From Chryseobacterium gleum (GTDB lineage: Bacteria > Bacteroidota > Bacteroidia > Flavobacteriales_D > Sanyastnellaceae), in the NCBI GenBank assembly GCA_945881835.1, contig CAMCVP010000014.1, positions 1 to 54,903 on the forward strand: a stretch of DNA of 54,903 nt, written 5' to 3'. This document shows positions 49,266-54,903 of this stretch, in pieces. The notes beneath the pieces were generated by a model. It searched no databases, was not told the origin of the DNA, and saw only the letters and a program-made list of their open reading frames with translations. Each line of letters starts with the position of its first letter. Within the stretch, counting starts at the first letter, position 1. Made by a program: the position numbers and the translations under genes.

Positions 49266-50414
49266 TTGAAAAACATTGCTATTCTCGGTTCAACCGGCTC
49301 TATAGGTACACAAGCACTTGAGGTTATTCAAGAACATCCAGATCAGTTTTGTGTGGAAGTATTAACGGCGCACAGCAACAGCCAGCTGTTGATTGCGCAG
49401 TCGTTGAAGTTCAATCCGAATGCCGTTGTCATTACCGACGAATCGAAATACGCTGAAGTAAAGGAAGGTCTCGCTTCCACAGACATTAAGGTGTATGCGG
49501 GAAAGCAAGCGTTGGAGCAGATTGTAGAGATGGACAGCATAGACATTGTGCTAACCGCATTGGTAGGCGCAGCGGGACTTCCGCCAACGGTGCGCGCTAT
49601 TCTTGCGAAGAAAAACATTGCACTCGCGAACAAAGAAACCTTGGTAGTTGCTGGAGAAATTATTACGCAATTGGCGAAAGAAAACGGTATGAATATTTAT
49701 CCGGTCGACAGCGAGCACAGCGCTATTTTCCAGTGTTTAGCTGGCGAGTGGCACAACCCTATTGAGAAGATTGTTCTTACCGCGAGTGGTGGACCGTTTA
49801 GACAGAAGCCTGCTGAAGAGTTGGCTGAAGTGACGAAGGCGCAGGCCTTGAAGCATCCGAATTGGACCATGGGTGCGAAGATTACCATTGACTCTGCAAC
49901 CCTTATGAACAAAGGGTTAGAAGTTATTGAAGCGAAGTGGTTATTTAATTTGAAGCCTTCGCAAATAGACGTGGTTGTTCATCCGCAGAGCATTATTCAC
50001 AGTTTGGTTCAGTTCGAAGACGGCAGCATAAAAGCGCAGTTGGGATTGCCCGATATGAAGTTGCCGATCTTGTATGCCATGGCTTATCCGCAACGCGTAA
50101 AGACAGACTGGCCACGTTTCAACTTCATGGATTATCCGCAGTTCACGTTTGAGAAACCCCGTATTGAAGTGTTCCGTTGTTTGGGTCTTGCCTTCGAAGC
50201 CTTAGAACAAGGCGGAAACGCTCCGTGTATCTTGAACGCTGCAAATGAAATTGCTGTTGCTCGATTCTTAAACGACGAAATTAAATTCCTTCAAATCGCC
50301 GAAACCGTAGAGAAAACGCTTCAAAAAGCTAGCTTCATCGCGAAGCCTTCGTTGGAAGAATTAATTGCGAGTGATGCGGAGGCGAGGGGGATTGCGGGGG
50401 AGATTTTGTTATAA
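49266..50414 (+). CDS. dxr: 1-deoxy-D-xylulose 5-phosphate reductoisomerase
   Basis: The second step of the MEP isoprenoid pathway. The NADPH motif is ILGSTGSIGTQALEVI; metal/substrate residues lie in PVDSEHSAIFQCL, TASGGPFR and HPNWTMGAKITIDSATLMNKGLEVIEA. Length (382 residues from this start) is normal. There is no ATG start: I chose the TTG at 49266 (KNIAILGSTG), where homology begins. A TTG at 49248 would add six residues but overlaps a TAATTTG -7-like element at 49244-49250. Confidence 0.95.
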   Translation: MKNIAILGSTGSIGTQALEVIQEHPDQFCVEVLTAHSNSQLLIAQSLKFNPNAVVITDESKYAEVKEGLASTDIKVYAGKQALEQIVEMDSIDIVLTALVGAAGLPPTVRAILAKKNIALANKETLVVAGEIITQLAKENGMNIYPVDSEHSAIFQCLAGEWHNPIEKIVLTASGGPFRQKPAEELAEVTKAQALKHPNWTMGAKITIDSATLMNKGLEVIEAKWLFNLKPSQIDVVVHPQSIIHSLVQFEDGSIKAQLGLPDMKLPILYAMAYPQRVKTDWPRFNFMDYPQFTFEKPRIEVFRCLGLAFEALEQGGNAPCILNAANEIAVARFLNDEIKFLQIAETVEKTLQKASFIAKPSLEELIASDAEARGIAGEILL

Positions 50415-50454
50415 ACAATCGGAAATTTCGTTTTAAATGTGATTAATTTTAGAT

Positions 50455-50733
50455 ATGCCAAAAATTGCAATCTATAAATTTCTTACTTTTTTCATATTTG
50501 CCTTTGACGCACTCAATGGGCCACCTCATCTGCATGTTGTTAAAGAAAAAGGCAATAGACAACGTTCAGCGAAAATTTGGTTGGAAACTTTGAAGGTTGC
50601 AGAAAAAGGAACATTAAGTGAAAAAGAACTGAATCAAGCTCTAAATTTGATAAAAAATAATCAAGCTCAATTAATTGCCTCTTTCAATAAAGTAAAAAAG
50701 GGAGAAAAAATAACAACAATCAAATTCAAATAA
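50455..50733 (+). CDS. DUF4160-family protein
   Basis: A 92-residue protein of the DUF4160 family: MPKIAIYKFLTFFIFAFDA, then GPPHLHVVKEKG (the conserved PPHxHV motif, usually the most conserved element) and a C-terminal helix pair ending GEKITTIKFK. It often pairs with DUF2442, as here (1-nt gap). Such pairs are frequent in genomic islands and resemble toxin-antitoxin units, but activity is not established. It is more A+T-rich than dxr. Confidence 0.85.
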   Translation: MPKIAIYKFLTFFIFAFDALNGPPHLHVVKEKGNRQRSAKIWLETLKVAEKGTLSEKELNQALNLIKNNQAQLIASFNKVKKGEKITTIKFK

Positions 50734-50734
50734 T

Positions 50735-50995
50735 ATGGGAACGACTCTTCAAAACTCCACTATCTGTATTGAAAAATTGAATTTCGATTTAATTGGAAAA
50801 ATCTCTTTAAAACTTCAAGATGGTAGGATAATCATTGTACCTCTAAAATATTTTCCAGAGCTTCAAAAACTTTCAGTAGCCCAAAGAAAAAAGTATACCA
50901 TTGTAGACGACCGAACAGTCTTGTTCAACTATTCAGATGCTGTATACCATCTAGAAGATTTTATGGGTCTTGAAAATAAATGGAGAGAAAGATAA
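50735..50995 (+). CDS. DUF2442-family protein
   Basis: An 86-residue partner of the DUF4160 gene, starting 1 nt after its stop. The family core is LKLQDGRIIIVPLKYFPELQKLSVAQRKKY, as in DUF2442, where the LxDGRxIxVPLxxFPxL pattern is diagnostic; it ends with a HLEDFMG-type tail. The role is unknown; the coupled pair suggests a two-part module. Confidence 0.85.
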   Translation: MGTTLQNSTICIEKLNFDLIGKISLKLQDGRIIIVPLKYFPELQKLSVAQRKKYTIVDDRTVLFNYSDAVYHLEDFMGLENKWRER

Positions 50996-51063
50996 TTTCG
51001 TGATTCAACCCAGCCGAACACTCAGTCTGTGTCCATAACAAAATGCCCTATTCGAGTGTAATT

Positions 51064-51112
51064 TTTACTCTTATTTCTCAAACGAGAGTAAATTTTTAGA
51101 ATTTTTACTCTC
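51064..51112. promoter_or_regulatory. Palindromic operator 1 upstream of Fic (TTTACTCT motif)
   Basis: Three copies of TTTACTCT: direct at 51064-51071 and 51104-51111, and inverted at 51085-51092. The inverted and right-hand copies form a 9-bp inverted repeat (GAGAGTAAA / TTTACTCTC). The layout of one inverted pair plus an extra half-site suggests a dimeric repressor site; inference. Confidence 0.55.
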
Positions 51113-51138
51113 ATTATTTCACAATTCTTAAATCTTTT

Positions 51139-51199
51139 GCGGTGATTAAGAAATCTATTCGCCGCAAATATGCGGTGAATAATTCCTATATTCGCCGCA
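51139..51199. promoter_or_regulatory. Palindromic operator 2 upstream of Fic (TTCGCCGC motif)
   Basis: Four alternating half-sites: GCGGTGA at 51139, ATTCGCCGCA at 51157, TGCGGTGAAT at 51171 and ATTCGCCGC at 51190. The middle two form a near-perfect palindrome at 51157-51180 with one G-T pair. The last site ends 15 nt before the Fic ATG. It is likely the binding site of the Fic protein's own winged helix or another regulator. Confidence 0.65.
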
Positions 51200-51214
51200 G
51201 ACAATTGAGAGGTA

Positions 51215-52324
51215 ATGGCAAAATACATCTACGAATACAAAAACTGGACTGATTTCACTTGGCAAGATTCAATCATTAATTCCATCTTCGGAGAGGTGAG
51301 ATTAAGACAAGGTATAATCATCGGGCAAATGAATGCCCTCGGATACTCAGCAAAAGAAGAAGCAACACTTTCAGCCTTAACACTCGATGTTGTTAAATCT
51401 TCGGAAATAGAGGGTGAACTGCTCAACTTTGATCAAGTGCGCTCTTCCATTGCTAGACGCTTAGGAATTAACTCTGCGGGGCTAGTTAAAAGCAATCGTG
51501 ACATTGAAGGAATCGTGGAGATGATGCTTGATGCTACACAACGATTTGATTCTCCACTAACAGAAAAACGTTTGTTCGGCTGGCATGCAGCGCTCTTCCC
51601 AACCGGATACAGCGGACCGTATTCCATTGAAGTCGGTTGCTATCGCACCGGGAAAATGCAGGTCGTCTCAGGTGCATTGGGAAAAGAGAAAATACATTAC
51701 GAAGCCGTGAAGCCCGAGTTCGTAAAAGCAGAAATGAAGAAATTCATCACCTGGTTTAATAAAGACAACTCACTTGATCCTGTCCTAAAAGCAGCTATAG
51801 CACACTTCTGGTTTATCATTATCCATCCGTTCGACGATGGAAATGGTCGCATAGCTCGTGCTCTAACCGATATGGTGCTTGCACGCGCTGAAGGAAGCGG
51901 GGAGCGCTTTTACAGCATGTCTAACCAAATATTAGAAGAGCGAAAAATGTATTACGCTGTTTTACAAAAAGTTCAACACAGCAAGAACGACATAACGGAA
52001 TGGCTAAACTGGTTTCTTCATTGTCTTCGAAACGCAATGCTTGCAACAGAAAAAACGACACAACAAATTCTCATAAAATCCGCATTCTGGAAATACCACG
52101 AAAAGACTTCAATTAACGAAAGACAAAGAAAAATATTGAACATGCTGCTCGACAATTTCGAAGGGAAATTGCAAAGTTCGAAGTGGGCGAAAATCAATAA
52201 AACTTCGTCAGACACTGCCTTGCGCGACATTAAAGACCTCGTGGAAAAAAGAATATTACAACAAACAAAAGAAGGCGGCAGAAGCGTGAATTACGAGCTT
52301 GTAAAAAAGTGGCAAGTTAGTTAA
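51215..52324 (+). CDS. Fic-family adenylyltransferase with DUF4172 and winged-helix domains
   Basis: A 369-residue class II Fic protein. N-terminal DUF4172 region (YEYKNWTDFTW, residues 6-16), then the inhibitory helix motif S62-x3-E66-G67, then the Fic core with HPFDDGNGRIAR at 204-215 (H204 catalytic), then a C-terminal winged-helix region (about 298-365: NERQRKILNMLL, SSDTALRDIKDLVEKRIL). It can AMPylate proteins and is held in check by its own inhibitory helix. The DNA-binding end and the paired operators upstream suggest autoregulation; inference. It ends 4 nt before the convergent pheT stop. Confidence 0.93.
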   Translation: MAKYIYEYKNWTDFTWQDSIINSIFGEVRLRQGIIIGQMNALGYSAKEEATLSALTLDVVKSSEIEGELLNFDQVRSSIARRLGINSAGLVKSNRDIEGIVEMMLDATQRFDSPLTEKRLFGWHAALFPTGYSGPYSIEVGCYRTGKMQVVSGALGKEKIHYEAVKPEFVKAEMKKFITWFNKDNSLDPVLKAAIAHFWFIIIHPFDDGNGRIARALTDMVLARAEGSGERFYSMSNQILEERKMYYAVLQKVQHSKNDITEWLNWFLHCLRNAMLATEKTTQQILIKSAFWKYHEKTSINERQRKILNMLLDNFEGKLQSSKWAKINKTSSDTALRDIKDLVEKRILQQTKEGGRSVNYELVKKWQVS

Positions 52325-52328
52325 CTCA

Positions 52329-54746
52329 CTACCTCAACTCCGCCGAACACTCAGACTGCAAGCCTTGTAAAATGCGCTGCATGCTCTTCTCTACAACCTC
52401 ATCGGTTAACGTTTGTTGAGCATCTTGAAGAATGAATTTCAAAGCGTATGATTTCTTTCCTTCTGGAAGATTCTTGCCTTCGTAAACGTCGAACAGATTC
52501 ACTTCCTTCAATAATTTCTTTTCGCTTTTTAAAGCAGACTGACGAAGGCTTTCGAACGTTGTTTCCTTGTTCAACAACAACGATAAATCGCGACGAACCC
52601 ATGGGAATTTATTCAACGGTTGGAAAGCATTGCGCTGCTGCGCTTTCAACTTTTCTAACGCATCGAAATCAAATTCAGCATAAAATACTTCTTGCTCCAC
52701 ATCGGTCATTTCCTGAATAGCACCGTTCACTCTTCCCAACTTAACCAACGATTTTTTCTGAGAAGAAAGCTCCATTCCGTAAGCGAAAATGGGAGAGTCT
52801 TGAAGCGAAATCACATCGACTTGCTGAATGCCCAACGCATTCAAAATATTCTCCACCGCCGCTCGCAACTGCGCCAACGACGAAGCATTGCCGCTGTTCT
52901 TCCAAGACTCAGCACTTTCTTTTCCACACAACCATAAAGCCAATTTGCGCTTCTCTTTGTATCCGTTTTCCGTTTTGCGGTATTCCTTTCCAATTTCAAA
53001 CAAACGAAGATCCGTAGCACGGTGCTTTTCATTCAACGAAATACCTTCCATTCCACCAAACAACAACGTGCTGCGCATGTGCGACAAATCTTTGCTCAAC
53101 GGATTCAACAACGAAACGCTGTTCACGCCCAACGCCGCATCGAACGCTTCAGCGTACTTGCTCTTTGTAAGCGACATGTTCATGATTTCAGTGTAGCCTT
53201 CTGCCACCAACAAGTCGGCAAGACGAAAGTGCAAGCTCTCCGTTTTTCCCTTGGTATTCAAGGAAAGCGTCATGCGCGATGGAAGCTCTACTTTGTCGTA
53301 TCCGTAAATACGAAGCACTTCTTCCGCAACGTCTGCCGGACGCGTTACTTCCACGCGATTGTATGGCACAAGCACCTTCCAGCCGTCTTCGGTTGAAGTA
53401 ACTTCGAACTGCAAATCGTTCAATATGGAAACAACCGTTTCGCTTGGAATATCTATTCCCAACAACGATTTCAAATAATCTTTCTGAACTGAAATTTCTT
53501 TTTTCGGAAGTACAACCGGATAAACATCTTGCGCTTCAACCAACTCAGCATTCGGATTTTCCGCTTGAATTAGTTCCCAAGCGCGCGCTAACGCATTTGG
53601 AATACCGTCTACAGCCACGCCTCTTTCAAATCGGAACGAAGAATCGGAATGTATCTGATTGCGCTTCGCGCTCTTGCGCACACGCACCGCATTGAAGCAA
53701 GCACTTTCAAAAACAACGAACGAATCCTCAGCACTCACACCCGCATTTTTTCCACCCATAACACCGCCCATGCAAAGCACTTCGTTTTGGTTGGAAATAA
53801 CCACGTCTTCGCTGGTGAGTTTGCGCGAAACACCGTCAAGGGTTTCTAACGCTTCATCTGTATTTGCATTTCGAACCGTGATGGTCTGATTCGGAAAATC
53901 ATTCGCCTTGAACACGTGCAGCGGTTGACCCAATTCATGTTGAACATAATTAGTAACGTCTACGCACAGGTTCACGCTCTTCACGCCAATAACGGCAAGG
54001 GTTTCCTTAATGAAGGTTGGCGTCTCTTGGTTTTCAATTCCTTTGATTACCGCGAACGCATAGCGCGAACACTCGGTGTTTTCTTGAAGATCTAATTTCC
54101 AATTTTTCTGTTGGAAGGAAATCGGCTTCGCCTCGGTGGAAGTAAGAGTAACTTTTTCTGTATTCTCTAGATTCCACGCTGCCGCGAAATCGCGCGCCAC
54201 ACCGGCGTGTGAAAGGGCATCTGTTCTATTCGGAGTAATACCAATTTCAAGGCATGCGTCGCTTTCAATATTGAGTGCAACGGCCGCAGGAGTGCCCACT
54301 TCTGTTTCTTCTGGAAGAATAAGAATCCCGTCGTGTGAAGCGCCAAGGCCTAGTTCGTCTTCGGCGCAGATCATACCAATTGATTCTGCTCCGCGAATTT
54401 TACTTTTCTTAATGGTGAAGGCCTCGCCTGATGAAGGATACAACGTGGTTCCAACGGTAGCCACTAACACTTTTTGCCCGGCTGCAACATTCGGTGCACC
54501 GCAAACAATTTGCACGGGTTCGCCTTCACCTAGATTCACTTTCGTGATAGACAAACGATCTGCATCGGGATGCTTTGCGCATTCGAGTACATGTCCGACC
54601 ACCACGCCTTTCAATCCGCCTGGAATTTTCTCAACGCTTTCAATGCCCTCTACCTCGAGCCCAGTTCTGGTAAGGGTTGCAGCAACTAGGTCGTGAGACG
54701 GAAGCGGTTGCACCAATTGAGAAAGCAGTTTATAAGAGATTTTCAT
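52329..54746 (-). CDS. pheT: Phenylalanyl-tRNA synthetase beta subunit
   Basis: The 805-residue beta subunit of the alpha2-beta2 PheRS. Order: tRNA-binding EMAP/OB domain at the N-terminus (VVGHVLECAKHPDADRLSITKVNLG), B3/B4 editing domain (about 210-380), B5 domain (about 400-480), a degenerate catalytic-like region, and the C-terminal FDX-ACB anticodon-binding domain (FPWVRRDLSLLLN). Length is standard. The alpha subunit gene pheS is not adjacent. It converges on the Fic gene with a 4-nt gap and starts about 80 nt from the tRNA-Pro gene on the other strand. Confidence 0.96.
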   Translation of the reverse strand: MKISYKLLSQLVQPLPSHDLVAATLTRTGLEVEGIESVEKIPGGLKGVVVGHVLECAKHPDADRLSITKVNLGEGEPVQIVCGAPNVAAGQKVLVATVGTTLYPSSGEAFTIKKSKIRGAESIGMICAEDELGLGASHDGILILPEETEVGTPAAVALNIESDACLEIGITPNRTDALSHAGVARDFAAAWNLENTEKVTLTSTEAKPISFQQKNWKLDLQENTECSRYAFAVIKGIENQETPTFIKETLAVIGVKSVNLCVDVTNYVQHELGQPLHVFKANDFPNQTITVRNANTDEALETLDGVSRKLTSEDVVISNQNEVLCMGGVMGGKNAGVSAEDSFVVFESACFNAVRVRKSAKRNQIHSDSSFRFERGVAVDGIPNALARAWELIQAENPNAELVEAQDVYPVVLPKKEISVQKDYLKSLLGIDIPSETVVSILNDLQFEVTSTEDGWKVLVPYNRVEVTRPADVAEEVLRIYGYDKVELPSRMTLSLNTKGKTESLHFRLADLLVAEGYTEIMNMSLTKSKYAEAFDAALGVNSVSLLNPLSKDLSHMRSTLLFGGMEGISLNEKHRATDLRLFEIGKEYRKTENGYKEKRKLALWLCGKESAESWKNSGNASSLAQLRAAVENILNALGIQQVDVISLQDSPIFAYGMELSSQKKSLVKLGRVNGAIQEMTDVEQEVFYAEFDFDALEKLKAQQRNAFQPLNKFPWVRRDLSLLLNKETTFESLRQSALKSEKKLLKEVNLFDVYEGKNLPEGKKSYALKFILQDAQQTLTDEVVEKSMQRILQGLQSECSAELR

Positions 54747-54806
54747 ATTCGCGAATTAGACTGCAAAAATAAAGACAAACGCGGGGGCGAGGGCTTAGAA
54801 TTTTCT

Positions 54807-54814
54807 TACTTTTG
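54807..54814 (+). promoter_or_regulatory. -7 element of tRNA-Pro
   Basis: TACTTTTG, a perfect TAnnTTTG, ends 14 nt before the tRNA 5' end. No clear TTG at -33; the upstream DNA there is G-rich. Confidence 0.55.
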
Positions 54815-54828
54815 CTCCTCTTCAAAAA

Positions 54829-54901
54829 CGGGATGTAGCTCAGTTGGTAGAGTACACGTCTGGGGGGCGTGTGGTCGCAGGTTCAAGTCCTGTCATCCCG
54901 A
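54829..54901 (+). tRNA. tRNA-Pro (anticodon GGG)
   Basis: Cloverleaf complete: acceptor CGGGATG/CATCCCG; D arm GCTC...GAGT with one G-T pair; anticodon stem CACGT/GCGTG around CTGGGGG, anticodon GGG (positions 34-36); T arm GCAGG/CCTGT. Discriminator A at 54901; CCA not encoded within the window. Confidence 0.93.
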
Positions 54902-54903
54902 CA

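Noticed and set aside
54136-54696. A 186-residue rightward frame inside pheT
   Set aside because: It lies antisense to the conserved tRNA-binding domain of pheT and has Ser/Pro/Ala-rich composition without motifs.

Overview
The window looks like a stretch of chromosome from a Bacteroidota bacterium, most likely order Flavobacteriales. The evidence is four secreted proteins with type IX secretion (T9SS) C-terminal signals, a PorX-type response regulator, TAnnTTTG-type promoter elements, almost no Shine-Dalgarno sites, and a mutY / HU / TPR / RNase G cluster. There is no prophage, rRNA operon or CRISPR array. The only mobile gene is an IS200-like/RAYT transposase near 11.2-11.8 kb.

Layout. 1-4.6 kb: partial mutY, then divergently HU, a membrane TPR protein, an unlisted 31-residue basic ribosome-type protein, RNase G and an HD phosphohydrolase. 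4.6-5.4 kb: a HEPN/MNT toxin-antitoxin-like pair. 5.5-11 kb: two very large secreted surface proteins. 11.2-11.8 kb: the transposase. 11.9-17.5 kb: uvrC, a class A penicillin-binding protein with an unusual cysteine insert, and scoA/scoB, all leftward. 17.5-24.4 kb: an epimerase, a possible micro-transcript, an OmpA-type protein, a TPR protein, a lipoprotein and a methionine sulfoxide reductase. 24.5-36 kb: gcvP, alanine dehydrogenase, tsaE, porX, a T9SS delta-60 protein, dedA and lpdA. 36-40.7 kb: an outer-membrane protein, yraN, another T9SS protein, DUF502 and an EamA transporter. 40.7-49 kb: a six-gene leftward run from aldehyde dehydrogenase through DUF4175, an RsbW-like kinase, acyl-CoA carboxylase beta and gamma-carbonic anhydrase to a GH16 hydrolase. 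49.1-54.9 kb: tRNA-Gln, dxr, a DUF4160/DUF2442 pair, a Fic protein with elaborate operators, pheT and tRNA-Pro.

Most genes are housekeeping: DNA repair, RNA decay, glycine cleavage, amino-acid and ketone-body catabolism, isoprenoid and cell-wall synthesis, and tRNA modification and charging. The accessory layer is T9SS cargo plus three small toxin/antitoxin-type loci.

The most striking structure is not protein-coding. Six intergenic gaps are filled by back-to-back miniature hairpins (36 counted by hand). Stems are about 3-6 bp, loops 2-5 nt, and the linkers are mostly exactly 4 nt, usually GAAT or its complement ATTC, with GAGG and similar variants. The arrays abut stop codons, and in two places they tile the whole gap between convergent genes. 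Stems change by compensatory substitution while the linker is kept. The tetranucleotide-plus-hairpin design resembles REP sequences served by RAYT transposases, and a RAYT-like gene flanked by hairpins lies next to one array. I propose, as inference, that these are an uncharacterised REP-like system.
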